From Clostridiales bacterium GWF2_38_85 (GTDB taxonomy: Bacteria > Bacillota > Clostridia > Oscillospirales > CAG-382), in assembly GCA_001797275.1 (NCBI GenBank), contig MGOY01000002.1, positions 1 through 45,042 on the forward strand: a DNA stretch of 45,042 nt. Direction: 5' to 3'. Within the stretch, counting starts at the first letter, position 1. Each line of letters opens with the position of its first letter. This document shows, one piece after another, positions 1 through 10,010 of the stretch. The notes beneath the pieces were generated by a model. That model saw only the letters and a list, made by a program, of their open reading frames with translations. It was not told where the DNA came from and did not search any database. Both the position numbers and the translations under genes were made by a program.

Positions 1-22
1 ATTCCTTTTCGTATTGTTGCAT
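1..22 (-). CDS. Start of an unidentified gene (partial, reads off the left edge)
   Basis: Reading leftward from an ATG at 22-20, the visible codons give MQQYEKE before the window ends. A purine-rich ribosome site (ggaaagaggaaag) precedes the ATG. The mirrored gene at the right edge begins with the same codons. Too little is visible to name the product. Confidence 0.45.
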
Positions 23-97
23 TTTTCTTTCCTCTTTCCTTTATAGTTATTATACTATATTAGGTCAAGGTGTTACAACTTTATTATACCATGACAA
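3..97. repeat. Left arm of a 95-bp perfect inverted repeat
   Basis: Positions 3-97 are the exact reverse complement of 44948-45042; position p pairs with 45045-p. Identity stops at 98, where the left arm has a short tandem copy of ccatgacaa. The arm includes a promoter and the first codons of an outward-reading gene, so the same control region occurs on both sides of the 45-kb segment. Whether the identity continues beyond the window cannot be seen. Confidence 0.95.
49..78 (-). promoter_or_regulatory. Promoter of the left outward gene
   Basis: On the minus strand TTGTAA (78-73) and TATAAT (54-49) lie 18 bp apart, about 27 bp upstream of the ATG at 22. This mirrors 44967-44996. It is a sigma-A-like call by inspection. 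Confidence 0.5.
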
Positions 98-531
98 CCA
101 TGACAAAGGTGCATTATCCATCAAATATGATATTAGACATGATATGTTAGTATAAAGATATTATACATATTTATTGCTTCACTAATTATATTAGGACGAT
201 AATATATAGAATTAAATTATTATCACATCTTATATTGGACATATCAAATAAAACTACATAAACTTAAAATTCATTATTAATTTATATGTGATACTATTTT
301 AAATACAAAAATAATAAAACTAAAGCATACTTAAATACAAAAATAATTAAAATAATTTATAAAAACCCTTGCATTTTTTGTTTTCATATGTTATATTCAT
401 TACAAGCGAAACAATATATTCAAGTAAATACAAAAAATATTGAATATAATGTTTGAAAGGATATATATTTATGTATTCATCAATATTAACTAGTTAAAAT
501 GCAAATTACATAAATATTAGGATGGTATTAT
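98..531. other. AT-rich non-coding leader region
   Basis: No convincing gene. It is mostly A/T with scattered short direct repeats such as aatacaaaaataat near 302 and 335. A weak promoter-like pair, TTGCAT (369-374) and TATATT (392-397) at 17 bp, could drive the surface-protein genes. An 8-codon reading frame at 471-497 follows gaaagga. I see no recognisable riboswitch. Confidence 0.35.
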
Positions 532-633
532 ATGAAATATATATCTCGACAAAAAAAGTGTTACCTTTATAAGGGGGGGATACTTCATAAGCAAAGGATC
601 TATTCAGATACTTTTAAAAAAAATAAATTTTAG
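532..633 (+). CDS. Possible 33-aa leader peptide
   Basis: An ATG at 532, preceded by aggatgg, opens a 33-codon frame whose TAG stop (631-633) overlaps the AGGAGG ribosome site of the large repeat protein. The product would be very basic (about ten Lys/Arg) with one Cys and no signal peptide. Placing the stop on the next gene's ribosome site is typical of translational coupling, but in AT-rich DNA a chance frame of this length is possible. Confidence 0.25.
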   Translation: MKYISRQKKCYLYKGGILHKQRIYSDTFKKNKF

Positions 634-646
634 GAGGCAAAAATTA

Positions 647-3600
647 ATGGCAAGATCTAAGAAATCTAAAATCATTGCAACTACTCTATCTACTTGCATG
701 GTTTTAAGTTTATCATCAGGCATTTTTGCTAATGCTGCAACGCCAACTCAAGCGATTGATGCAATTGTTGGTTATGCAAGTGATGATAATGCTTCTGCTT
801 TAACGATCCAATTATTAAAAGATGCAGGAGCTATTAGAACTATTGATGGTAATTTAGATGAATACAAAGTTGTAGTTGCTAACGCACCTGGCGATGGTGT
901 CGATACAACAGGAGAAATACAACTTCTGGTCGATATAGTTAATATTAATGTTGCAATCGATGTTATTGAAGGTTATGCGTCTGGAAATAATGCTAGTGCA
1001 CTTACTATTCAAAAATTAACTAACGCAGGTGTTACAACAGCGATCGAAGTAAATTTAAGTGAGTATAAGACTAAAATTGCTTCGCTTAATGCTACCGATG
1101 TTAATACCACTGCTAAGATTCAAAAAATAGTTAGTGATATTAACATAGCAAATTCTGCATCAGCCATTGTAAAAATCAAAACTTATGCAACAGGTACAGT
1201 TGGTGGTGCAAATGCTATGACAATTGATGAATTATTAGCAACAGGGATAACAAATACTATTGCTACTAATTTAGAATATTATCGTGATGCAATAGAAGTT
1301 TTAACCCCAACTGCTGTTGATACAGTTGCTGAAATTCAAACCATAATAAATAGTGCTAACACAAAAGCATCTGCTGATGCAGCAGCAGCACAAGAAGCTG
1401 CAAGAATTGCTGCAGTTAATACAATAAAAACATATGCAGCGAATGATGATGCTTCTTTATTAACAATTAATTTATTAAAAGCTACTGGTGTATCAACTGA
1501 CGCAGCAAAGGATGCTAATTTAACTGAATATAAAAAATCTATTGCTGATGCAACTGCAATGCAAGTAGATACAACTACAGAAATAGTAGCATTAATAAAT
1601 GAAGTAAATACTAGAATTGCTACTTCTGAAGCTGAAAAAGTAGCAGCGATCGAAGCAATTGCCGACTTTGCTGCAAATGATAATGCTTCGGAATTAACAC
1701 TTAACTTATTAGTTAAAGCTGGAGTTATAAATACGATTTCTGTTAATCTCGGCGTACATAATGCAGATATAACAAAATCGACTGGATATGTTGGTGCTAT
1801 TGAAGCAGCTACACTCTCAGGAGCTGATACAACTGCAGAGATACAAGTCATCATCAATACAGTAAATACTACAGCTAAGAACACAGCTATAACTGCTATA
1901 ATGGGTTATGCGAATGGAGATAATGCTAATTCTTTAACTATAGCACAATTACTTTCAGCAAATGTTAATATTGAAACTGCGAAAGTTGAGAACATTGCTG
2001 ATTATAAAACTGCTATCGTTGCTAAAGATGGTGTTGATTTAGATACACCTGAGGAAATACAAGCTTTAGTAGACTTAGTTAACCAATCTGTTAAAGATAA
2101 TGCAGCAGCAAAAGCAGCGGCTATCGAAAAAATAAGATTGTACGCAGCGAATGATAACGCAGCAGCATTAACAATAGTTGAATTAACTACTGCTGGTGTA
2201 ATTAATACAAATGTTGCAAATCTGGTTGCATATAAAACTGCTATAGCTAGTGCAACGTCAAGTGAAGCAGATACTACAGCAAAAATTCAAACAATTATCA
2301 ATAATGCTAATACAAATCAAGCATTATTAAATGCAATTAATGTAATCAAAGGATACGCCGGCGATGCAACTGCGATGACCATTCAACAACTTAAAGACGC
2401 AGGTGTTACAGGGACCAATGATTCATATTTAGCATATTACAAAGTTTCAATCGCAGCATTAACTGCTGATAAAATTGATACAACAGCTGAGATTCAAGCA
2501 GTTATAAGCTCCGTCAATGCTAGAGAAGCAGTTGTTAGTATTATTAGTGAATATGCTGGGAATGATGACGCTTCTGCACTCACAACTGATCAACTCAAAG
2601 CAGCCGGTGCAGTTGGAGTATTGGAAGTAAATTTTGCACAATATAAAGTTAAGATTTCTGATGCTACATTAGCTGCAACTTCAACAACATCAGGAATTCA
2701 AACAATAATAAACACAGTTAACCAAGCTGCTATTAATGCAACCATATTAGTAATAAAGGGTTATGCAAAAGCAAAAGATGCAAGTGCTTTAACAGTAGAA
2801 CAACTGAATTTTATTGGTTTATCGAATATTATTGTTTCTAATCTTGGTAGATACAAATCTGGAGTAGCAGCTGCAACTGAAGCAGGTGCAGATACGAAAG
2901 CGGAGATACAAGGTATAATTGATGCTGCCAATACAGCTGCAGTAAATTCTATTATAAATACGATCTCAGGTTTTGCCGGAAATGATAATGCAGATAACTT
3001 AACAACAGATATGTTGCTTTCAGCAGGTATTACTAATGTAGTAGCTCAAAACCTTACAAGATATAAGACTGCAATAGTAAACGCAATATCAAACACTGCT
3101 GACTCACAAGCAGAGATACAAGCATTAATTAATAATGCAAATACTGAAGCAGTAACAGCAGCTATCTCAGTAATTGGCGGTTATGCAACATTGGATGATG
3201 CAAGTGCATTAACTATTGATAAACTTGCTGAAGCCGGTGTAAAAACTGATGCCACATTATCTGGTAATGTTGCTGCAATAAGTGCAAATCTTAGTGCATA
3301 TAAACTTAAGATAGCATTATTAAATGCATCTGATATTGATACAACAGTTAAACTTCAAGCAGTAATAACAGAAGTTAATACTGACATTTATCTACAAAAT
3401 GCTATTAATATAATCGTAGGATATGCAAATAACAATGATGCTAGTGCATTAACAAAAGTTCAACTTGATAACATTAGTATTGCTAACTATGTTGTTGCAA
3501 ATCTTGGATTATATAAATCTGCAATTGCAGGAAAAACAGGAACTGCTGTCGATACTAAAGTAGAAATCCAAGCAGTAATAGATGCTACAAATACATTAGC

Positions 3601-4852
3601 GAATGCTATAAATAAAGTTGCAGCATTTGCTGGCAATGCTAATGCTTTAGAAATACTCGATTTAACAGTAATCGGCATCACAGGAGTACTTACACAAAAT
3701 CTTACTGCATATAGAGCAACAATTACAGCAAAAGCTAGTGCAGATGTTGATACAATAACAGAGATTCAAAAAGTTGTAAATGATACCAATACAGCAGAAA
3801 AAGCGAACGCAATAAATATTATCAAAGGTTATGCTGCTAATGACAATGCTGGTGGGTTAACACTTGATATGCTGACTGTAGCAGGTGTCATAGGTGGAAC
3901 TGGTTCAAACCTTGATCTTTATAAAACAGCAATTTCGAATTCAGTACCAGATTCTGTTGACTCCACGAGTGAAATACAAACAATAGTTTCTGAAATTAAT
4001 AGAAGCGAAGCAATTAAAACAATTAAAGCATATGCGGGCAACGATGATGCAAGCTTACTTACAATACCTCAGTTACAGACAGCCGGTGTAACTGGAACTA
4101 TTGATGAGTATATAGCAGCATATAGAGTTGCAATCGCAAAAGCAACAACTAATGATGTAGATTCATCAACTAAATTACAAACAATCATAAATTCAGTTAA
4201 TGATCAACTCAATGCCGAAAAAGTAGCGAAATCAATTGCAGCAATTAATGGAGTTACAATTGGTTCAATACAAGGTTCGATACCCGTTGGTTCAAAGGAT
4301 AAAGCGTATTTACCTGTATTAACAATTAATGTCCCTTCTGAATCAGCAATTACAAATTCAACATTTGCAGTAGAAGGACAAGGTGTTCTCAGCTTATATG
4401 CCAATAATGATTTTACTGGTATAGTAAGTGAAACAGGTGTTGTTGTTTCATCAAGCTCAACATTATATGCAAAAGTTGTAAGCAATGATACTACAAATAC
4501 TTCATACTATAAAGTAGTATTTAACATGGTTGATCCTTCAGTAGAGAGATATGGAATCCAAGGTAGTGAATTTATAGCTGTTGGTTCGAACTTTGAAGCA
4601 ACTGTTACTATCAACAGAGATAGTGCTACATTTATTAATGATCCAAAGTTATTATTAATCTATACATTATCAGATGGTCAAACTCAAGTTTATATAACTC
4701 AGAATGCGTCAGAAGGCGATAACCAAATAGTTGTTGGCGCTGGAGTTATGAAAGTTGATGTTGTACTGGTTGATGGTAGAGTAGATTGGACAGATCCACA
4801 GAGCCCACATATAAAATCATTATTTACAAGTTTGAATTTTCCGAATGAATAA
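647..4852 (+). CDS. Secreted protein with 16 helical tandem repeats
   Basis: A 1401-aa exported protein. The start follows AGGAGG (632-637) by 9 nt. Residues 1-30 form a signal peptide (Lys-rich n-region, hydrophobic core, likely cleavage after ANA). From about residue 36 to 1185 there are 16 repeats of about 63-75 residues. Each has a hydrophobic helix ending GYA, an acidic D/N-D/N-A-S-A-LT turn, an L..AGV segment, an NL..YK helix and a closing DT.AEIQ.IIN.VN helix. This resembles GA-like three-helix modules in large bacterial surface proteins (family link from memory). The last 215 residues are predicted beta-rich with no anchor or sorting signal, so attachment may go through partners. The next two genes each carry one copy of the repeat. 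Function is unknown; adhesion or scaffolding is a guess. Confidence 0.85.
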   Translation: MARSKKSKIIATTLSTCMVLSLSSGIFANAATPTQAIDAIVGYASDDNASALTIQLLKDAGAIRTIDGNLDEYKVVVANAPGDGVDTTGEIQLLVDIVNINVAIDVIEGYASGNNASALTIQKLTNAGVTTAIEVNLSEYKTKIASLNATDVNTTAKIQKIVSDINIANSASAIVKIKTYATGTVGGANAMTIDELLATGITNTIATNLEYYRDAIEVLTPTAVDTVAEIQTIINSANTKASADAAAAQEAARIAAVNTIKTYAANDDASLLTINLLKATGVSTDAAKDANLTEYKKSIADATAMQVDTTTEIVALINEVNTRIATSEAEKVAAIEAIADFAANDNASELTLNLLVKAGVINTISVNLGVHNADITKSTGYVGAIEAATLSGADTTAEIQVIINTVNTTAKNTAITAIMGYANGDNANSLTIAQLLSANVNIETAKVENIADYKTAIVAKDGVDLDTPEEIQALVDLVNQSVKDNAAAKAAAIEKIRLYAANDNAAALTIVELTTAGVINTNVANLVAYKTAIASATSSEADTTAKIQTIINNANTNQALLNAINVIKGYAGDATAMTIQQLKDAGVTGTNDSYLAYYKVSIAALTADKIDTTAEIQAVISSVNAREAVVSIISEYAGNDDASALTTDQLKAAGAVGVLEVNFAQYKVKISDATLAATSTTSGIQTIINTVNQAAINATILVIKGYAKAKDASALTVEQLNFIGLSNIIVSNLGRYKSGVAAATEAGADTKAEIQGIIDAANTAAVNSIINTISGFAGNDNADNLTTDMLLSAGITNVVAQNLTRYKTAIVNAISNTADSQAEIQALINNANTEAVTAAISVIGGYATLDDASALTIDKLAEAGVKTDATLSGNVAAISANLSAYKLKIALLNASDIDTTVKLQAVITEVNTDIYLQNAINIIVGYANNNDASALTKVQLDNISIANYVVANLGLYKSAIAGKTGTAVDTKVEIQAVIDATNTLANAINKVAAFAGNANALEILDLTVIGITGVLTQNLTAYRATITAKASADVDTITEIQKVVNDTNTAEKANAINIIKGYAANDNAGGLTLDMLTVAGVIGGTGSNLDLYKTAISNSVPDSVDSTSEIQTIVSEINRSEAIKTIKAYAGNDDASLLTIPQLQTAGVTGTIDEYIAAYRVAIAKATTNDVDSSTKLQTIINSVNDQLNAEKVAKSIAAINGVTIGSIQGSIPVGSKDKAYLPVLTINVPSESAITNSTFAVEGQGVLSLYANNDFTGIVSETGVVVSSSSTLYAKVVSNDTTNTSYYKVVFNMVDPSVERYGIQGSEFIAVGSNFEATVTINRDSATFINDPKLLLIYTLSDGQTQVYITQNASEGDNQIVVGAGVMKVDVVLVDGRVDWTDPQSPHIKSLFTSLNFPNE

Positions 4853-4876
4853 GTAATGTAGAAAGGTATCATACTG

Positions 4877-6367
4877 ATGAAAAAGAAAAAACTATTAGCA
4901 GTATTACTGGTTACTGTATTATGTTTAATGTCATCGACTTATGCTATAACAGTAAGTGCACAAGACGCAGTAACTGCTACATCGGTTTTTGATCCTGTAT
5001 CAAAGACAGTTACTATTTCGGGTACAGCTACTAGTACTCAAGTTGTCATAAAGATAACTACTAATGAGGATACATCACCGTTGTATTATGGATTCGCTAC
5101 AGTTAACGATAACAAATACTCTGTAACTAGACCATGGTCTAGTTTCGCAGAAGGAATTTATAATGTTACTGTTGAAAATCTTGATGATGGATCAATTATC
5201 ATAGACACATTTACAACTTCCGATAATAGTGGTGAAAATACTGCAATTGATGTAATAAAAGCATATGCAGACGCAAACGACGCTGATCCACTAACGATTT
5301 TACAGCTAAATGATACAGGTGTTATAGCTGTTATAATTGAAAATCTTGAAGCATATAAGATTAAAATAGCTTCAGTTAACAGTGTTGATGTTGATACCCA
5401 AGCTAAAATTCAATCATTGATAAACACAGTTAACAATGAAGAAGCTGCAAAACTAGGAACAGGTGTATCTATCTTGGCCACATATAATAATGTGGCTAAG
5501 ACAGTGACCATAACAGGAAGTGCAACCTGTTCGCAAGTTATTATAAAGATAACGAAGTCCGGAGAGGTTACTCCCGTATGGTATGGTAGCGCTGATGTGG
5601 CAAATGATTCGTTCGCAATAGTTAGACCAGTTTCAACCTATTCTGCAGGTGATTATAATGTTACTGTAGAAAATATTGACACAAACAGCATTGTAACGGA
5701 TGATTTTACAATAGAAGTTGATAATATTGCACCAATAATTACTATAGGTGATTATATTACGACACCTACCAATCAAAGTATTGCTGTAACAGTAACAACA
5801 AATGAGGGAACATTAAACTCAGAGAGTCACACATTCGATGAAAATGGTAGTTTTGAGTTTATTGCAACCGATGATGCTGGTAACGTAACTAAAATAACAG
5901 TTACAATAGTTAATATCGATAAAGTTGCGCCTGTTATAACAATTGGTAGTTACACAACAGAAGTTACTGATCAAGATATTCTTGTTAATGCTTCTGTTAA
6001 TGAGGGAACATTGAATGCTTCCAGCAATTTATTTAGTGAGAACGGTAGCTTTGAATTTATAGCTACTGATGCAGCAGGAAATGTTTCAAGAACTACTATT
6101 ATAATAACAAATATCGATAAGACATCAACATCAAGCACTGTTTCAGAAGAAGAATCAAATACTGTTTCAGAAGAATCAAATACAGTTTCGGAAGAGGAAT
6201 CAAATGTCGTTTCTGATGTATCTGAAGAAATATCAAATGATTCTAATGTTTCGGATACAACATCTGATTCAAATCCTGATACATATGACGCAGGTTACTT
6301 AATATGGATTTTAATTGCTATGGTTACATTAGCTTCTGTAGTAATTTTAGTTCGTAATAGGAAATAA
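4877..6367 (+). CDS. Membrane-anchored surface protein with beta modules and one helical repeat
   Basis: 496 aa, 24 nt after the repeat protein, with AGAAAGG before the ATG. It has a signal peptide (cleaved near VSA, about residue 28), then a beta module with a TVTISGTAT...QVVIKIT pattern, then one helical repeat like the 16 upstream (about 120-185), then a second copy of the beta module. Two Ig-like units follow, each with NEGTLN and ENGSFEFIATD.AGNV motifs. A low-complexity Ser/Glu/Val spacer (about 415-465) leads to a C-terminal transmembrane helix (about 473-492) and the tail RNRK. It is therefore tethered to the cytoplasmic membrane and projects outward. It probably works with its neighbours; no catalytic motif is visible. 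Confidence 0.85.
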   Translation: MKKKKLLAVLLVTVLCLMSSTYAITVSAQDAVTATSVFDPVSKTVTISGTATSTQVVIKITTNEDTSPLYYGFATVNDNKYSVTRPWSSFAEGIYNVTVENLDDGSIIIDTFTTSDNSGENTAIDVIKAYADANDADPLTILQLNDTGVIAVIIENLEAYKIKIASVNSVDVDTQAKIQSLINTVNNEEAAKLGTGVSILATYNNVAKTVTITGSATCSQVIIKITKSGEVTPVWYGSADVANDSFAIVRPVSTYSAGDYNVTVENIDTNSIVTDDFTIEVDNIAPIITIGDYITTPTNQSIAVTVTTNEGTLNSESHTFDENGSFEFIATDDAGNVTKITVTIVNIDKVAPVITIGSYTTEVTDQDILVNASVNEGTLNASSNLFSENGSFEFIATDAAGNVSRTTIIITNIDKTSTSSTVSEEESNTVSEESNTVSEEESNVVSDVSEEISNDSNVSDTTSDSNPDTYDAGYLIWILIAMVTLASVVILVRNRK

Positions 6368-6374
6368 ATCTAAT

Positions 6375-6414
6375 AGAAAACAGATAACAGGATTGGCTCC
6401 TGTTACTGTTTTCT
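6375..6414 (+). terminator. Hairpin terminator after the anchored surface protein
   Basis: Arms 6375-6392 and 6398-6414 pair over 17 bp with one bulged A around a 5-nt loop. There is no long T tract, so it may act as a partial terminator or an RNA stabiliser. Confidence 0.6.
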
Positions 6415-6431
6415 ATATAAATGTACTGATA

Positions 6432-6522
6432 AACTGAGTTACGTTAAAATAACTCAGTTGCAAGGGGTACTAATATATTATTAGTATTCCTTGCGGTTAC
6501 CAGAATACTATGTTCTGATAAC
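6432..6522 (+). other. Three consecutive hairpins before the dockerin gene
   Basis: Stems pair at 6432-6441 with 6450-6459 (10 bp, perfect), 6460-6475 with 6479-6494 (16 bp including two G-U pairs), and 6496-6505 with 6513-6522 (one mismatch). With the terminator just upstream they form an almost continuous chain of four stem-loops ending 27 nt before the next ATG. A leader-RNA role is inferred from position. Confidence 0.5.
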
Positions 6523-6549
6523 TTTATCATTAAGTAGAAAGGACCTTTT

Positions 6550-8456
6550 ATGATTAAAAAGTTACTTATTGTTCTATTGTGTCTAATCTTAAGTATTTCT
6601 ACTTGTTTTAATGCAATATGTTTAATAAACGATGATACTATCACAGCTCAAATGACATACAATGATAACACAAAAACAATATATGTAAATGGAACAGCGA
6701 CTTGTCCTCAAGTGGTAATTAAAATTAATAAAATGAATGATCCAGTTCCAGTTTCGTATAGTTATGTAGATACTATCGATAATAAATATCAATTTCAAAA
6801 GCTTTGCTCATTATTACTTGAAAACGATTATATAGTATATATTGCAAATATCGATAATGGTATGGAAATAATTAAGTATTTCTCTACAGTGGATGAGGAA
6901 AATCTAGTAGAAGAAATAAATATTATTATAAATTATGCGAGCACTAAAAATGCGTATAGGTTGACAATTGATCAACTCGAAAAAATTAAGCTTTATAACA
7001 TCGATGATGATTATTTAATATATTATAAAAATGCAATAGAAAATTCCACAATATCTGATGTTGATACAAGAGATAAAATACAAATATTAATCAATAATGT
7101 AAATTCGGAACATTCAATTGACAATGAAAATTTATCTGCGTTAATTAATTACAATTTTAATAATAAAACTATAAATATTGTTGGCAAGTCGAGTGACCCA
7201 CAGGTAATTATTAAAATAACAGAATCAACAGAGACTACACCGTTATTATATAAATATACAAATGTTCAAAATGGTAATTTTGAAATAAATATTCCATGGT
7301 CTATATATGATAAAAACGATTTCTTAATAACAATTGAGAATATTAATAATGGTGCTATATTAACTAAAGAATTTAAAAACTATGATATGACCCCCCCGTT
7401 ATAACAATTAGTGATTATATAAAAACTCCGACGAACCAAAATATTGTAGTTACTGCTTCAACAAATGAAGGTTCATTAAACATAGTAAGCCATATATTTT
7501 CAGAAAACGGTAGCTTTGAATTTATTGCAACCGATGAATTTGGCAATGTATCAAAAAAGCAAATTATAATAAACAATATTGACAAAGTCTATCCTATAGC
7601 CACAGGCGTTATAAACAATCAATACTATAAAAATGATGTTAGTATCACTTTTAACGAAGGCACCGCTAATATAAATGGAATAGACTTTGTAAGTGGTAAT
7701 AAAGTTTCTATTGAAGGAACAAATACATTATTAATCACAGATTTGGCAGGAAATACTACAAAAGTTGTTTTTTATATTGACAAAACAGCACCAACTGTTA
7801 GCATAAAAGACCAAAACAATAAGATTATTGGTAACAATGGTACGATAATTGGTCAAGCAATTGTTAAAGTAAGTGATAATTATCTACAAAGTACAACATT
7901 GAAGAAAGATGGTATAGAAACATCAATACCTGAAAATGGTATAATCTTGGTAGCTGGTAAATACGAAATAACCGCACAAGATAAGGCAGGTAATAAGTCT
8001 ATATTTGTTTTTAATATTATAATTAATAATGAAATAACATCTGATATTCTAAATGTGAATCAAACAAACAAATATATTAGTACGATACCAACCGGAACAA
8101 CAGTAATCCAATTTTTATCTAAAGTTAAGCAAGATAATGTACAAGTATATATCAACAATATAAAAGTTTCAGGCGATACTTTACTTTCAACAAACGCAAC
8201 TGTAAATCTTATGAGTGGAAATACAGTGATAAATACTTATACTATAATTCTTACAGGTGATATAAATGGTGATGGAAAAATTAATATTTCAGATATGATA
8301 GTGTTAAAGAGCCAGTTATTAAATCAAAAAGAATTAAGTAATGTATATGCAAAAGCAGCTGATACTAATGGTGACGGAAAGTTAAATATAACTGACTTTA
8401 TCCAATTAAAATCACATATAATTGGAAAAAGCACAATAACACCAAGAAGTTATTAA
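6550..8456 (+). pseudogene. Frameshifted secreted Ig-like/dockerin protein
   Basis: It starts at ATG 6550 behind AGAAAGGA. The first frame gives a signal peptide, a beta module, one helical repeat and a second beta module, then stops at 7404 just after a run of seven C (7391-7397). Homology to the preceding gene (PTNQ, NEGSLN, ENGSFEFIATD) continues in another frame to 8456. An eighth C would restore one protein of about 635 aa and align it with its neighbour without a gap. The C-terminus is a type I dockerin with two calcium-loop repeats (GDINGDGKINISD and ADTNGDGKLNITD) and has no membrane anchor. The shift may be a mutation, a sequencing error or homopolymer phase variation; the downstream half has no obvious ribosome site. 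Confidence 0.8.
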
Positions 8457-8469
8457 TATGGGGGATATC

Positions 8470-9951
8470 ATGAGACGTTATATTAAGTATGTAAGTAGTT
8501 TATTATTTATTTTACTGTTATCAATAAATGCATATGCAGCTTCTCCAAGCATTAGTGGGCCAAGTGTTATACGAGCGGGAGACCAAGTAACCCTTTCACT
8601 ACAATTAGAGGGAAAAGGATTCTATGGATTTGGAGGATCTATTACATATGATTCATCAAAACTTGTATTAACCTCTGTTACTACAAATTTGAATGGTTGG
8701 AAATTAGATATTAACAATAATAAATTTGTTGCATATGACGATACATTAACAAACCCCATAAACGGTACTAAAACAGTCTTAGTCGCAAAATTCAAAGTGT
8801 CTAATAATATCACTACAGGTTCATCGATAGTTGCAACAATAGATGGTTTATTGGCGACAGATGGTGATAATGAAATAACATACAGTAAATTAACTTATAG
8901 TTCAGTAATTTCTGCTCCAAAATCGAATGATGCATCAATTGCAAACCTTAACGTTTCGAATGCGACTATTTCACCTCAATTTTCTTCGAGTACTGCCAAT
9001 TATAATGCAACAGTTGATTATAGCGTAACATCATTAAATATATCAGTTACAACAAATAGTCAAAAAGCTTCTTATAAAATAGCAGGAAACAATTTAATAG
9101 TTGGCAGTAATAAAGTAAGTATTAATGTTACAGCTGAAAATGGTGCTACAAAAAGTTATGTTTTAAGTGTAACAAGAAAACCAGATCCAAATTACGTACC
9201 AAGCAATAATGCGTTAGTAAGTAACGTTACCATATCGGAAGGAATAATTTCTCCAATTTTTAGTTCTGAGATTGACAACTATATAATATATGTTACTAAT
9301 AAAACTAGTGAAATAACATTAGGTGGTGTCCCTGTAGACAATAAAGCTAAAAAAATAGAATCGATTTTATATAATATAGATGATAATAATTTGATAATAT
9401 TAACTTGTGAAGCAGAGGATGGTACGAAAAAAGAATATAAATTTAATATATTTAAACTACCTGAATTTGATGGATCTATCCCAATATTCAATGAAAACTC
9501 TGAAGTTCCTACTATAGATATATCTGGACATATAGAAATAGAGGGCACGCCGAACGTAGGTGAAACATTAAGAATTAAGCCAAAATTAAGTCCTGATGGT
9601 GCAAATATATCATATGCATGGTATGTAGCTGGGGAAAGAGTTGGTGAAGGTGAAATATACAATGTTTCCACATCGGATATCGGTAAAAATATAACAGTTC
9701 TAGCGATCGGAATTGGTGAATATAGTGGAGAGATTGTTTCAACTGACGAAATAATTGCATACATGGATAACGATAACGAATCATCTTATCCAATTCATTA
9801 TAACGATTCTGAAAAAGATAATATATTCATCATAGTACTTATAACATCAGTTATTGCTCTTGCTCTTGGTATATTAATAAGTTACTTTATTAATAAAAGA
9901 TCTAAAAAATTATTTTTAAACATTTCTTCTATTTTTAAACCCTATAATTAA
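8470..9951 (+). CDS. Membrane-anchored cohesin-domain protein
   Basis: 493 aa. The ATG at 8470 is preferred over 8458 because it follows GGGGGA and begins a clean signal peptide ending AYA. Residues about 24-148 match a cohesin fold: an opening VIRAGDQVTLSLQL strand, then the YGFGGSITYDSSKLVLTSV signature, then a closing GTKTVLVAKFKV strand. Two cadherin-like beta-sandwich units follow (NDASIANLNVSN.TISP.FSS and NALVSNVTISEGIISP.FSS), then an Ig-like unit (about 355-430). A transmembrane helix (about 455-478) and a basic tail end the protein. Type I cohesins bind dockerins, and the gene just upstream encodes a dockerin, so this is the likely surface receptor for it. Binding itself is inference. 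Confidence 0.85.
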   Translation: MRRYIKYVSSLLFILLLSINAYAASPSISGPSVIRAGDQVTLSLQLEGKGFYGFGGSITYDSSKLVLTSVTTNLNGWKLDINNNKFVAYDDTLTNPINGTKTVLVAKFKVSNNITTGSSIVATIDGLLATDGDNEITYSKLTYSSVISAPKSNDASIANLNVSNATISPQFSSSTANYNATVDYSVTSLNISVTTNSQKASYKIAGNNLIVGSNKVSINVTAENGATKSYVLSVTRKPDPNYVPSNNALVSNVTISEGIISPIFSSEIDNYIIYVTNKTSEITLGGVPVDNKAKKIESILYNIDDNNLIILTCEAEDGTKKEYKFNIFKLPEFDGSIPIFNENSEVPTIDISGHIEIEGTPNVGETLRIKPKLSPDGANISYAWYVAGERVGEGEIYNVSTSDIGKNITVLAIGIGEYSGEIVSTDEIIAYMDNDNESSYPIHYNDSEKDNIFIIVLITSVIALALGILISYFINKRSKKLFLNISSIFKPYN

Positions 9952-9987
9952 AGTTACAGCAAAATACTCAAAATCTGCTGTAATTTT
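9951..9987. terminator. Bidirectional terminator
   Basis: ttacagca (9954-9961) pairs with tgctgtaa (9976-9983), and flanking A and T runs extend the stem. It lies between the converging cohesin gene and the minus-strand regulator gene. Confidence 0.75.
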
Positions 9988-10010
9988 AATTTTTATTAGA
10001 TTTATTGTTA

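Noticed and set aside
750-4200. CRISPR or DNA satellite array
   Set aside because: The periodicity is in the protein. At DNA level the units are too diverged and have no spacer pattern.
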